From contig NW_020313005.1 in NCBI RefSeq assembly GCF_003265705.1, positions 16,684,109 through 16,748,108 of the forward strand: DNA of 64,000 bases, written 5' to 3'. Below are positions 45,185-56,830 of the stretch, one piece after another. The notes beneath the pieces are model-generated. The model saw only the letters and a list, made by a program, of their open reading frames with translations. It was not told the origin of the DNA and made no database searches. A program made the translations under genes and the position numbers. How positions within the stretch are numbered: position 1 is the stretch's first letter; each line of letters starts with the position of its first letter. Source of the DNA: Callorhinus ursinus (Eukaryota > Chordata > Mammalia > Carnivora > Otariidae).

Positions 45185-45310
45185 TAGTATCCACTAACTC
45201 AATTCCTTACTGTACAGATGAAAACAAGACACCGGGGGTAAAAATATTTGCCTAAGCTTATACAGCTAACTGGTACCAGAAAGGAGAGAATGGAGGAGGT
45301 GGGGGCAGGC
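45185..45310 (-). repeat. MIR SINE fragment
   Basis: 'attccttactgtacagatga', 'aaacaagacaccgggggtaa', 'tttgcctaagcttatacagc' and 'taactggtaccagaaagg' follow the reverse MIR core. Confidence 0.7.
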
Positions 45311-45394
45311 AAAATCCCAGCAGTCTTCCCATTTCATCTATTAAATGAAGGAAAGATGGCTTCTTCCAGGTACTAGCATGGCTGACCTGGTCAC

Positions 45395-45705
45395 TGCCCT
45401 CAGATCTCTGGGCAAACGTTACCTCCTTGGAGAATCCTGCCTTGATTATTCTATCTGAATTATTTCCAAATCTTTTTCTATTTCTTTGTATTCCTTTATT
45501 ATTTAATAGTGTTACCAGTAGCTGACAGTTGGTTATATATCTTATTATGTAACTTATTGTCTGCCTGTTCCATTGGAGTATAAGATTCATTAAGAAAGGT
45601 GCTTTGTTTTGACAATAGCTGTATCCCCAACACATGGAACAATACCAGTAGCATAGTAATTAACAAACATTCAACAAATTTTTCTTGAATGACTGAATGA
45701 TATGA
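45395..45705 (+). repeat. L2 LINE, 3' end
   Basis: 'gcaaacgttacctccttgga', 'gaatcctgccttgattattc', 'attgtctgcctgttcc', 'ggagtataagattcattaag', 'agctgtatccccaacacatg' and 'caaatttttcttgaatgact' are the classic L2 3' sequence. Confidence 0.85.
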
Positions 45706-46165
45706 AATACTAATCCATGAACATAATAGATAAATACTGGGAGGTAAGTTTGGAGATGCATTGGGAAGGAGGGCAAAGATTTCCATCTTTGTCCCCTGGT
45801 AATGGCTCTAGACAGTACTGGGTGTTTCTGAGCTGCAGACATAGCACAGGAATAAAGATTTCCAAGTTATTCACCTCCTGCTACTCTGCAACCTCAGTTT
45901 TCTGGAAATCCAGAAAATCTCATTTTTTTCTTGTTTTCTTCATTTAATTCCTCTCCTTTTGCCTTTTTGCTCTGTGCTCCTGATTTTAGAACTGCACATC
46001 TTCTGAATAATGTATCTTCCAGATTGTCAACATCCTGCTCACATGCTACATACCTACTTAACTGTGATAAACTGGAGTGAGATATGGATACCTGATTTAT
46101 CTAAAAAAAAATGTTTAGAGTACATGAAGAGAAAATATTCATCAAAATGTTTGCCCACTTGAATT
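45706..46165. other. Non-coding; pyrimidine-rich middle
   Basis: T/C-rich run around 45920-45985. Otherwise nothing recognised. Confidence 0.4.
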
Positions 46166-46240
46166 GTAGGTAGGACCTGGTCACTTATGAGATGTCAAGC
46201 ATTGTGCTAAATCCTAGGAATCCAAAGTAGATTAAATTGC
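46166..46240 (-). repeat. L2 LINE piece, interrupted
   Basis: 'gatgtcaagcattgtgctaa' and 'atcctaggaatccaaagtag' are reverse L2. The match appears to resume near 46730 after the L1 fragment. Confidence 0.55.
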
Positions 46241-46690
46241 ATAACATACACTTCCATGCTGTGGGATCATATTCAACTGTAAAAAAATAAAACAAAAACA
46301 TGTGTTACTTTCTGTGTATACTGACATGGGAGATATCCAGGACATACTGTTAAGTGGAAAAAATAAATTGCAATTTGGTATACATATATTAAGAACTTGT
46401 TTTTAAAATATCACAATGTATCTATTTCCACATCTGTATGTCTATGCCCATGTCCATATCTCATCTACATCTATAGATCAGATATATACTGGGAGGTTTC
46501 TGAGTGATAATATCTACAGAAAAAATACCTCTAAAACAGCACAACATTTTGATACTAGTGGCCACCTATAAAAGTTGGGATTGATGATAACAGAGTTTTG
46601 CTTTATGTACTTTGGTATTTTTCCAATCTTTTTATGTAATGAGAATAACATAATTTTAAAACAAGAGGTAACAACAGCAAAAATGGTTGC
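46241..46690 (+). repeat. Old L1 (L1M-type) 3' end
   Basis: 'gctgtgggatcatattcaac', 'gacatgggagatatccagga', 'catactgttaagtggaaaaa', 'gaggtttctgagtgataata' and 'atttttccaatctttttatg' match the 3' UTR pattern of old mammalian L1s. Confidence 0.6.
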
Positions 46691-46719
46691 ACATTCAGTG
46701 TCTATAAAATTGCTCCCTT

Positions 46720-47130
46720 AGACCCCTCACCCCAAATGGGCCATGGCCCTCTTCTTAAGGGAGACAGATACATATAAATAATTGTAAGCCAGTGTGCAAA
46801 CCACTGTACATCTGAGATGCATAAGATCGTATAGGATTACAAAGGAGGGAGGGGCTGTTCTGGCAGCAGTCACGGATGGTTTCTCAGATGATTCTTGAAC
46901 TGATTCTTAAAGCTTAAGTAGGAGTTCTGCAGGCACATAAGAAGGGGGCATGCATACAGACTGGAGGTTTGAAAATGGAGTTTGAGCAATAAAGAGTGAC
47001 TCAGTATGGATGGAAGGCAGACTGTGGCTGGGAAGTAGCTTGAAGAAGGCCACGAAAGTAGGCTGGGTCCAGACTGTCAAAGACTTATCTTTTCAGAGAG
47101 ATCCCTGAAGTCAATGCGGAGACTGATTCA
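46720..47130 (-). repeat. L2 LINE fragment
   Basis: 'aagggagacagatacatata', 'gattcttgaactgattctta', 'ggcacataagaagggggcat' and 'gcagactgtggctgggaagt', then 'gtcaaagacttatcttttca' follow reverse L2. Likely the continuation of 46166-46240. Confidence 0.6.
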
Positions 47131-47134
47131 CTTT

Positions 47135-47270
47135 ATTCTTGAATTTCAGAAATATTTTTTGAGTATCCACTGGGCATTAAGTTTTTACTAAGTGTGAGAA
47201 TTCAGTGATAAACAAGAAATATAGAGACCATGCCTTTGTGGAGGCTTGATTCTAGGAGTCTTAGAGAATT
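47135..47270 (-). repeat. L2/MIR-type 3' fragment
   Basis: 'gaaatattttttgagtatcc', 'actgggcattaagtttttac', 'gaattcagtgataaacaaga' and 'gaccatgcctttgtggaggc' are a second reverse L2 3' end. Confidence 0.7.
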
Positions 47271-47470
47271 TTTTTTCTTTCTTCTCAAGAAAAATAAGAA
47301 ATAACAAACTATGTAATATGATTGTAGGTAGCATTAAGAATTGGTGAAATCAGGTGTTGCTAAAGGACCAGTGGTTCAAATCTACAGTTAAGAGCAGCTT
47401 GGCCATTCCATACTTCAGGGAATACTTAAGAAGAATGAAAATATATAGATAGAGCCAGCGTTTCTTGAAA
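47271..47470. other. Non-coding, unassigned
   Basis: Nothing recognised. A T-run lies near 47271. Confidence 0.4.
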
Positions 47471-48865
47471 TCAACATCGAAATGGAACAGAATAGAAAAC
47501 TCAGAAATAAACCCATGTTTATATGGTCAGTAATCTTTGACAAACTAGGAGAGAATATCCAATGGGAAAAAGAGTCTCTTCAACAAATGGTGTTTGGGAA
47601 ACTGGACAGCAACATGCAAAAGAATAGAACTGGACCATTTTCTTACACCATACACAAAAATAAATTCAAAATGGATTAAAGATCTAAATGTGAGACCTGA
47701 AACGATAAAAATCCTACAGGGGAACACAGGCAGTAACTTCTTTGACATCAGCCATAGCAACTTCTCTCTAGATGTGCCTTCTGAGGCAAGAGAAATAAAA
47801 GCAAAAATGAACTATTGGGACTATATCAAAATAAAAAGCTTCTCCACAGCAAAGGAAACAATAAAAAAAAAAAAAACTAAAAGGCAACCTACTGAATGCG
47901 GGAAGGTATTTGCAAATGACATATCTGAAAAAGGGTTAGTATCCAAAATATAAAAAGAATTTATACAACTCAATATCCAAAAACAAACAAACAAACAAAT
48001 AACCCAATTAAAAATGGACAGAAGGCATGAACAGGCATTTCTCTAAAGAAGTCATCCAGGTGGCCAACAGACACATGAAAAGATGCTCAATGTCAATTAT
48101 CATCAGGGAAATGCAAATCCAAACTACAATGAAATATCACCTCATACCTGTCAGAATGGCTAAAATCAACAACACAAGAAACGACAGATATTGGCAAGGA
48201 TGTAGAGAAAAAGGAACACTCTTGCACTGTTGTGGAAAATAGTGCGGAGTTTCCTCAAAGTTAAAAATAGAAGTATCATATGATCCAACAATCACACCAC
48301 TAGGTATATACCCAAAGAATACAAAAACATTAATTCAAAGGGATACATGCACCCTGATGTTTACAGCAGCATCATTTACAATAGCCAAATTATGGAAGCA
48401 GCCCAAGTGTCCATGATAGATGAATGGATAAAGAAGATGTGGTGTATATATATACAATGGAATGTTATTTGGCCATAAAATGAATGTAATCTTGCCAATT
48501 GCAATGATATGGATGGAGCTAAAGAGTATAATGCTAAGCGAAAAAATTTAGCCAGAGAAAGACAAATACCATATGATTTCACTCATATGTGGAATTCAAG
48601 AAACAAAACAATTGCGCAAAGGGGGAAAAAGAGAGAGAGAGAGAGAAATCAAGAAACAGACTCTTAACTATAGAGAACAATCTGGTAGTTACCAGCGGGG
48701 AGGTAGGTGGGGGGATGGATGAAACAGGTGATGGGGATGTAGGGGGTGCACTTGTCATGATGAGCACCCGGTGATGTATGGAAATGCTGAATCACTATAC
48801 TGTACACCTACTACTAACATAACACTGTATGTTAACTATACTGGAATTTTAAAAAATTGAAATAG
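47471..48865 (+). mobile_element. L1 LINE, 5'-truncated: end of ORF2 plus 3' UTR (dead)
   Basis: DNA follows the last part of L1 ORF2 (C-terminal region after the reverse transcriptase) and the carnivore 3' UTR. Conceptual pieces with clear ORF2 resemblance sit in three phases: 47482-47679 (...FGKLDSNMQ...), 47594-47953 (...[15 protein letters not shown]...) and 48027-48242 (MNRHFSKE...[12 protein letters not shown]). At least two frameshifts, one near the A-run at 47863-47876, plus stops destroy the frame. The 3' UTR has a (GA)n patch near 48631-48647 and ends 'gttaactatactggaatttt'. It cannot mobilise itself. Confidence 0.93.
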
Positions 48866-51800
48866 CTGCAGCACTTATTCTTCTCTCAGTTGTCTTGAGA
48901 GTAGAGAGTTAATTTGTTTAGTTCATCTCTCTAGCTAGTTATTTCCCTCTCCGTGTTATCGTATTTCCATCACTAGGTGACTAAAGAGTCATAGGTTCGT
49001 GTTGGTGCACTAAAATGTGAACCTTATTTTTTTAAAGAATTCTCTTAAAGCTGAAAAAAAAGAAAGAAAATAGAAAAAGAGAAAAGGAAAAATTGATTAC
49101 TTGTAAAACAGGAGTAGAAGCAAAGATAATTTCCAAAGAAATATAATATTTTTTTCTTTGTTTTCCCCTAGAGCTAATTTTAAGCAAGAAACTGTTCTCA
49201 GATCCTCTAAAAAACTTCACTTTAAATAACCTCTGCTCACTCTCTTCCCAACTTCTTGCATAAGGTCAGGCTATTCTCATTCTTTTCTTGAAATTCTTCG
49301 GGTCTTGAGGACTTAAGTGTGCCTAAAACTCTGTATAAACTAGAGCTTTCTGTTATTTTTCAATTAACCAGTTTAAGATTTTTCTTCTCCTTTTTTATGT
49401 ACATTTTTTTTTCCTCTGAGAAAGAAATCTTACTGTTCTCTTACCCATCTTGTTGTTTGTACTTTGCGTATGGTGGAGTATATTCTTTGTTTAAGTGCTC
49501 TGAGTGATGTACCTTCCCATATAAATTATTTTGAGATACAAAAAGATTGATTTCAGAGATTCATGTACTGTTATTATTAGAATAAAACTTAAAGCTCATC
49601 CTTTGATATGCCCTCAATCCGATATGCATGTCTTCTACAGTCCTCCCATTGAGTGCTCAAAGAGTCTCTGTTTGAACATCCCTGAGGACATCTCTGCTAC
49701 TTACAACTTTTGCTACTTTACATACATAGCGATGGCATTTAGATGAGGCCTCTTCCCATTGCAATTTCATGGTCTCCCAGTAAATTCCCCCCGCTAAAAT
49801 TCGTTGACGCCTGGGGACATATGGAATAAATGTGATCCACTTCTCCACAGCAACTCTCCACCTAGTCACAGGGACCTATATTGTGTCTTTTGAAATTACC
49901 CTCCCTCATATCCATTGAGAGCCTGATGGTGAGGCCCTTCTCAGTTCTGGCCATCTGAAGGCAATGTTCTTGTTTTGTACAGGTCTCTATTATGTGTTGT
50001 CACCAGATACAGTCTGATCAATGGAGCAAGAGTCTTATTTCTTTTGTTTTTATTCTTTACTTGTTTAATATGCCTACTGTGTAAACTACATGAAATCTAT
50101 GATAAAATTTACATTTTAGTCATTTCATCATTTTCCTTCTCAACTTAGAGCTTTAAGAATACTATAAAACTCCTGAGAATCTTTCACACATATTGCTGTA
50201 AAACTCACCTCCCCACTGAATTTTTAAGTTATCATACAAGAACCTATAAGAACCAAAATGGAATACGGTTTTACACCCAGTCTCATCCTCATCCACAGAC
50301 AAATCATTAAATGGGACAGAAATCTTTGAGCTCGTTTTGGAAGGATACACCAGTGAGTTTTTGTTTGTTCCAGGAAAGTTAAAAAAAGACAATTTCATTC
50401 ATTTTTCTACTAGTATAAAAAGTGTGGCTACCTTATGTCGGAAACAAGTAACTTAAAAATAGGTCGTCTGTCTGGATTGATGACTGTTTTTGAGGTGGTC
50501 CTGGCAGTTGTGCCGTGGAGCCTCCTGGAAGAATTAATTTTAGTGTCTGGCACTCCTCTTCTCTTCTGGCTATGCCAAGGCCTGAACTTCCCAGAAATGA
50601 TACCTGTTTTCTCCCTTACTCACCTGCTCTTTGACGAAAAGCTGACTGGGAGACGTTCCATTCAGATGATGCCTGCCCCATTTAAGCAAGGGATCAGTAA
50701 AGTCGATTACACACATTTGCTTGTGAAAGAGCTGATAGCTCAGGCTCTCTGGACCCCATTCCTGCTGGATCAATACCCACTGCAGCAGTGTGGCTATTGA
50801 CTTGGAATTCATTGCCATAAATACGGTTTGTCAGCCTTCCAGAGAGAAGAGTTCCATGATCAACCTAAAGACTGGCTCACTCCTGCGATTAGTCATTCCC
50901 ACCTAATTGCAGTGAATGGTTGATTATCTCAGCATTTCCAGACCTTACTCACTTGTGAGAAGCAGTTAGGTGTGGAAAAGAGTACACACTAGCATGCTTA
51001 GTATTATGGTAGTTCTGTTATTGTCACATGGTTTAAGCACATGTCCATGAGCTTAATTTGGTACGGATCTTTGAAATGACATGGCTTTTGCCTTTAATGA
51101 GGGAACATATTAAGGTTTAATCATCTTTTACCAAAAAGCTGATCCTTTTTTAATAAAAGGCAGTGTATTACTGTAGAAGTGAAGTTATACTTTATTTACA
51201 CCTCTCAAACCCTTTAAGATTTCATAGAGCAAGATTCCAAGGATCCATTATACCCTGATGGTATCACTTAGGATACTAAAAGGGAAAGAAGTATATAGTG
51301 CTGGAAAATCTGCTAAAATGCTATATTGTTTGTAGTGAGTATAAAATACTGCAGAGATAATGGATTTCATATTCCTGTGTGGGAAAAATGTAACTCAATT
51401 TAAGACAGCACATTTCTAGTAGCATACTGATTTGGATCAAGAGGACACACTAAGGCAAGTCATTCCCAGTTGACTGGCTTCCTTAGCTGTGTGGTCCCTG
51501 TACCCTGTCCTTATTGGAAATGGCAAGATGTCCTCTCTTTGAGTAATGTCAAATTGTACACAGAATCATGCCTGCTTCCGGTAAGCCTTTGGGATCACTA
51601 CAGTTACAGGAACAAATCTTTATGCCTCAGACATGTAAATAAAGAGCTCTTTAGTATTTCAGATGCTCATCAATTTACAAGTGTCCCCCCCCCACCCCAG
51701 TGCAACTGGGCAATTGACCATGTGTCTTGGCTCACAATCTGGCTTTTCTTTTATTTGCTCTAGCCCTGGTAGAGTCCCAATTGTTCCTCACTCTCTTCCT

Positions 51801-52639
51801 TAACATTGCCCTTTCTCCCATTACTCTATTCTGGCCTTTGCATAAAATGGAAGAAATATATTTGATTGTAAATAAATCTCTCAGCAAGCAGTGCTATTAA
51901 GGGGCACAGTATTTTTACTTAAAAGTCTGGTTCCAGACAATGGAGACATTTCAGAATTGGTGCTTAGATTACCAAGCTATCCCCTCTGGTATCAGAAAGC
52001 AGTCTGCCTGCTAAGAAAGTCAGAAAATAACCTTCACCAAGGAGATTAGATTTTTGCCTTGTCATCTTTGCAAAGGTTAATATGCATGAGCATTTCCCAA
52101 GATTCTATGGAATAATTGTTGGATGAAGGATGGAAACCCAGTCATTATTGGCCCCATGGAGAAGAGATAAGGAGTCAGAGTGAGCAGCTGCATGAATGGA
52201 TGCATTAAGCTGATATTAAAATCACCAAGGTGGTTAAGAAATCCACTAATAACACCTTGCAAGGCTCAGGGGCAGAATCAACTTAGGGAGTTCAGGAAAT
52301 TCCACACCTGGCTTGGTGCAGTAAACCCCAAAGTCATTATGAAGAATTAGTTAAGCCCCCTTGTTCTTTATACATTTATTTTCCTTGATCCTATTTAGTT
52401 CTTTCTTCAATTTGCTAAGACACAGGTGTACACTGATCTTAGCAGCCCATGAATATTTGAAAACTAAACTTTCTTGTCCCAAATCACTGCCTCAAATTTG
52501 TATTGTCTGATCACTTAAGCCCAAGGAAGCCTTTGGGATTGCTTCAATTTAGAGAGAGAAAAGGTAGAAATATTCTGGTCCATAATTATACTCCTCCTCA
52601 GGGCCATTGCTGATTTAGTATGACAATAGAGTTCATTCT
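48866..52639. other. Repeat-poor non-coding stretch
   Basis: Nearly 3.8 kb with no repeat that I can name. A/G-rich (49052-49092) and T-rich low-complexity patches occur. The best open frame is 50435-50800 (121 codons, MSETSNLKIGRLSGLM...); it has hydrophobic stretches but no recognised domain or splice context. A C-run sits at 51686-51694. Confidence 0.45.
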
Positions 52640-52694
52640 CACAAATATTTGTTTATTGAGTGTATACTATGTTTTAATACTTCGTTTGGTGCTG
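52640..52694 (-). repeat. L2 LINE piece, 5' side of Can-SINE
   Basis: 'aaatatttgtttattgagtg' and 'tatactatgttttaatactt' are the reverse L2 3' end. The copy is split by the Can-SINE and resumes at 52952. Confidence 0.75.
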
Positions 52695-52951
52695 GGGTGC
52701 CTGGGTGGCTTAGTCAGTTGAGCACTGGACTTTTGGTTTCGGCTCAGATCATGATCCCAGGGTTATGAGATCGAGCCCCAAGTTGAGCCCAGTTTGAGCC
52801 CCAAGTTGAGTTCCCCATCAAGCCCCACATCTGGCTTGATGCTTAGGGCAGAGTCTGCTTGAGATTCTTTGCCTCTCCCTCCCTCTCTGCTTCTTCCCCC
52901 TCTCCCTTTCTCTCTCTCTCTCTCTCAAATAAATAAATAAATAAATAATTG
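52695..52951 (+). repeat. Can-SINE with internal tandem duplication
   Basis: Older forward copy: 'gggtgcctgggtggcttagt' head, 'gatcatgatcccagggttat' middle and 'caaataaataaataaataaa' tail. The 15-mer gagccccaagttgag occurs at 52773-52787 and 52796-52810, a 23-bp-period duplication that lengthens the copy. An 11-bp target-site duplication, gtttggtgctg, is at 52684-52694 and 52952-52962. Confidence 0.93.
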
Positions 52952-53075
52952 GTTTGGTGCTGAAGATCATGACCATGAAGAAGACAGATGTGAATCCTGT
53001 TTTTATAGAGTTTGTAATCTAATGGAAAGACAAAGACTCATAAGCAGGGAATTTTAATATGTAATAGTAAATGTG
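52952..53075 (-). repeat. L2 LINE piece, 3' side of Can-SINE
   Basis: 'ggtgctgaagatcatgacca', 'tttttatagagtttgtaatc' and 'taatggaaagacaaagactc' continue the L2 copy interrupted at 52694. Confidence 0.7.
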
Positions 53076-53389
53076 ATCCTTTTGAAGATAGAAACCATTT
53101 TCATGATAAAGTTGAATCCCATATTTCTCCTTGCCACACTAATTCAATTCTGTACAGATAGCATGGTGTGACTGATGACAGAACATAATCATTGATTCTT
53201 GTCAATGGCACTTGATTGGGTACCATAATGAATGCTGGAAATACAATCCAAAAGAACTTCAGTATAATAAAGAAATGCTTATCAAAAGTCAGCAAGGACA
53301 AGCTGGAATTTTATAGGAAGGCACAAATTATACATGTTGTAGATAACAGCATTTTTTCTCATGTGTTCCCACCCTCCTTTAACAATGGA
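53076..53389. other. Non-coding, unassigned
   Basis: Nothing recognised. Confidence 0.4.
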
Positions 53390-53460
53390 CTGTCAATGAG
53401 CATTTATTGAATGCCTACTGTGTACCACACACAATACATGAGGAGACTTTTACATATTAG
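53390..53460 (-). repeat. MIR/L2 3' fragment
   Basis: 'caatgagcatttattgaatg' and 'cctactgtgtaccacacaca' are the reverse MIR/L2 3' signature. Confidence 0.65.
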
Positions 53461-53574
53461 AGAAATGGTTGTCAATGTTAGGATGCAGCTAAATAAAGAC
53501 ATGGACATGGTTTTACTAAAAGTCATAGATCATAAAATTTCAAGATATTGATTGATATTTTCTTCATGGGTATC

Positions 53575-54170
53575 CTCCCCACTATAGCAATAGAATTCAA
53601 TAAGTATATATTGAACAACTGCTACATGCAAAACTCATGTACTCTGAAATCCTGCAACCTAGGTGAGAATTGTGTATACATTTAATTTTATATGAAGAAG
53701 AACTAAAGAAATGTTATAAAAATGCTACAATTATGATTCCACTGGAGTAAAAGGGAATCAGGGATCAACACTAAAAAAAAAAAAAAAAAAGGACCGTGAA
53801 AGGTTACCTGAAGTTGACATTTGAGCTACACCTCACAGAAGAATCTCAGCAAGTATCAAAGTGAATTCCCTGTGAGAATCAGCCTGAATAAAGCCACAGA
53901 CACAGGTAAGTGTGTCAAGTGGGAGGGTCATTATGAGTATGCCAGTAGAAGAAGGTTCTGAAGAGAGAATATGGTGGGATGTGGAGCTGGAGAGCCAAGG
54001 TGAGGACAGGCCTTCAGCACAGATTTTGAATTTCATTCCTTCAGTACATAATCATTGAAGGATCTTGAGAATGGGGCCTTCTGCATTTTATGAACCTCCT
54101 CGTGGAGGCAAAAAGAAGGATGATGTGGAAGAGCCTGTGTGTAGGGGGTAGTTATGAGGTTATTATAGCT
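53575..54170 (-). repeat. L2 LINE fragment
   Basis: 'aagtatatattgaacaactg', 'gttgacatttgagctacacc', 'gaattccctgtgagaatcag', 'agtgtgtcaagtgggagggt' and 'gaatttcattccttcagtac', then 'ggatcttgagaatggggcc', follow the reverse L2 order. An A18 run (53773-53790) interrupts it. Confidence 0.65.
53773..53790. repeat. Poly-A run, 18 bases
   Basis: Uninterrupted A18 inside an L2 copy. No clear target-site duplication around it. Confidence 0.95.
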
Positions 54171-55589
54171 CATTATAACCTTGCCACTCTAAGAAGACGT
54201 GGTCTGAAGTACAGCTAAGGTGGTCATTGTCAATGACTGAAACAACGGACGTGAGCTTCACCTATGAGTAAGTGAAGTCTGGCTAGGCCGAGAGAGGCAC
54301 AAGGAGCTGTACTAGCTTCTCTCCTCACTTAAGCCAGGCAGCCTATCTCCTTAAGAAGCAAACAAAAGTACATTTATATCTGGAACAGATTTTCCTGAAT
54401 CCAGTAATTTAAGAGTGCTTGTGAAATCTTCCTTTTTCTAAAATGATAACTTGTATTATTCTGGGTATTGTTTTCTTTTCCTTTATTTTTGTATTATTAT
54501 GGTCCATATAAGACTTTGATTATTGTTGTTATTATTGTAATTCTTAAAATTACATTTTCTTTGAATCATAAATCAATGGATTATCTTCCCTCAAGACACT
54601 TCTTCTATTTAAAGAGCCAGATCGATTTTTACAGGATATGCCAACAATAAATCTTTGGGCCTTATTTTTTCCTCCTGAAGACTTTTGGATCAGGATTATT
54701 ATTATCATTATTTATTATTTATTGAGTGTTGTCAGTGAGCTCAGCAGTATACAAATATAAATGGATAAACATCATCATTAAATTTGTTTCCAAAAGGAGC
54801 AGGTGTTTATCATGAAAAAAACAAAGTATTTGAATTACCAAAATAATGTCCATTAGTGGTTTTCATTTCCTGGAAAATATTGTTTTTGTGGTCATTCAAC
54901 TCCTGTGGCATTTCGAGTGGAATAAATGGAGGCAATCTCTCATTTCTGGCTCATTTCCAAGTTGGGAATTACCTTCTGCTTTTTGAAAGTTATCTTTAAT
55001 TTAATTGGATTAGTTTGGGCTTGATACCTTCTAAGATTTTCTCTTCATTAGTGACTTAAAGACCAACTCAGATTTCAGGGGAGAAGATTTCACTTACCCC
55101 CTTGAATTTCTTCCCTTAGCCAGCTAAAAGGAAGCTGGCCCACCCAGGAGGTGCCTTCTTTTATGCCATTTATGATGGTTAACAAGAGGAGAGAGTATAA
55201 CCTGGGCCATATAGGTCCAGAATTCCTCTGATTCCAGCAACTGTGAGTTGGAAAGAGACAAGTTCTATCATGTACAACCTAGAAGAATGTGCGGTAGCCC
55301 CCTTTCTCTTACCACCACCTCAAAGACCACAATCAACAAAAGCATTCCCCTTCATTCTTTTGGGTCAGATGTATGCAATATCTATGCACCCATTAAGCCA
55401 TTTTCCCTCAAACTCCCCTATGATCTGTGTTAGCAGAAAAGAAACACAAGGGCAGAAAAATTAGCCATTTATTTCTAACTTTTATTTTAGTGATTTGTTT
55501 TTAACTATTTCCAAACATCATATGAACAAAGCTATAAAAGGAAAAAAGAAAAAGCAGAGTCAACTAATGGGTTGATTTGAAGTTGCCAA
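54171..55589. other. Non-coding, unassigned
   Basis: A/T-rich unique sequence. An AATAAA near 54645 follows a 3'-UTR-like stretch but lacks other support. Confidence 0.4.
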
Positions 55590-55812
55590 ACAATAATAGC
55601 AAGCACAGCTAACATTTGTTTTGAGTTTAGCATTTTGCAAGGTACTCCTCCCTTATTACCTCAACTTATATTCACAACAATCCTGAAGGAAGGGGAAAAG
55701 CATGTAATATTTAGCATCTCAAATCCATGGAAGAGGAAATTGAGACTCAGAGAAGTTAAGTGTCTTGCCCACAGTTAAACAGCTGATGAGTTGCAGAAAT
55801 TGAAGTCCTGTC
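55590..55812 (-). repeat. MIR SINE
   Basis: 'ataatagcaagcacagctaa', 'tttagcattttgcaaggtac', 'ttcacaacaatcctgaagga', 'ggaagaggaaattgagactc', 'agagaagttaagtgtcttgc' and 'cacagttaaacagctgatga' give a near-full reverse MIR. Confidence 0.88.
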
Positions 55813-55882
55813 CCTTTTTATTATCAAATATGACCAAGTGAGGACCAAACAGGCAACCAGGAGTAGAAACAAAGGAAATACA

Positions 55883-56001
55883 GTGTGATGGACATTGGGG
55901 AGGGTATGTGTTATAATGAGCACTGGGTATTATATAAGACTGATGAATCACAGACCTGTACCCCTGAAACAAATAATACATTATATGTTAATTAAAAAAC
56001 A
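55883..56001 (+). mobile_element. Severely 5'-truncated L1 (119 bp)
   Basis: Only the last part of a carnivore L1 3' UTR is present: 'gatggacattggggagggta', 'gagcactgggtattatataa', 'gactgatgaatcacagacct', 'gttaattaaaaaaca'. Flanked by an 18-bp duplication, agaaacaaaggaaataca, at 55865-55882 and 56002-56019, so the insertion is complete as it landed. Confidence 0.93.
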
Positions 56002-56019
56002 AGAAACAAAGGAAATACA

Positions 56020-56830
56020 AGGAACATAGTTAATCTTCAGAGTACATGTTAAGGGCAAGGACGATGGAACTGCCTGAATAAATGACTTTTAGACATCCTT
56101 CTAGATCTATGAATAAGCAGTTGGTCTGATAATCACATATGACTTAGATCTGTATATCTTCCCAGAACAAGATGAAAACCCTCTCATGTATATATTATGA
56201 CTTTTACTGGGAAATGGACCTATTTGTAGATAGGGCTATCAATCTGCAAATGAGTTTCCCTCCCTGTTGAAATTTGGAAAAACGTTCAGGATCATCAAGA
56301 CATTAGTATTGTTGGCTCTGGCTTTGGAAGAGCAACAACTCTGACCAAGAAGGAAATAATTCTGCCCTTTAATCTGCTTTTCTAAATGAATAAAGCCAAA
56401 CATTTAAAACCAAATGCTTCACAGGGGCCTTATGTGCATTGCATCCCTTCAACTGACATTTAATGAGCACTTACTATGTGCAATGATGTTTCATTGTTCT
56501 TTTTTACTGTACCTATCTCAAATGAATATGACTTCAAGTTTGCCTCAGGAGTAAAGAGTGGACAATTCAGGTGTTTCTGTATAGCTCTAAGGTTTTCTAC
56601 CAATGACTATACACAAGTTTCAACATGCAGTACCCATGGGAACATCAGTGGGAATCTGTGAGAATTTAGGAGATAAGAAAAGTTATAAAGAGATATGTTC
56701 ATTCTTTCATAGAAATCAGAATTTATTTTGTTCTAATGATTTCCAAAATGTTGTGAAATACACATTTAACTTTCTAAATTGGCATCAAAAATCATTAGCA
56801 AGAAAGCAACAGGGTAAAACTCTTATAGCT
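56020..56830. other. Non-coding; small MIR/L2 trace
   Basis: 'gacatttaatgagcacttac' and 'tatgtgcaatgatg' near 56455-56487 form a short reverse MIR/L2 remnant. The rest is unassigned. Confidence 0.45.
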
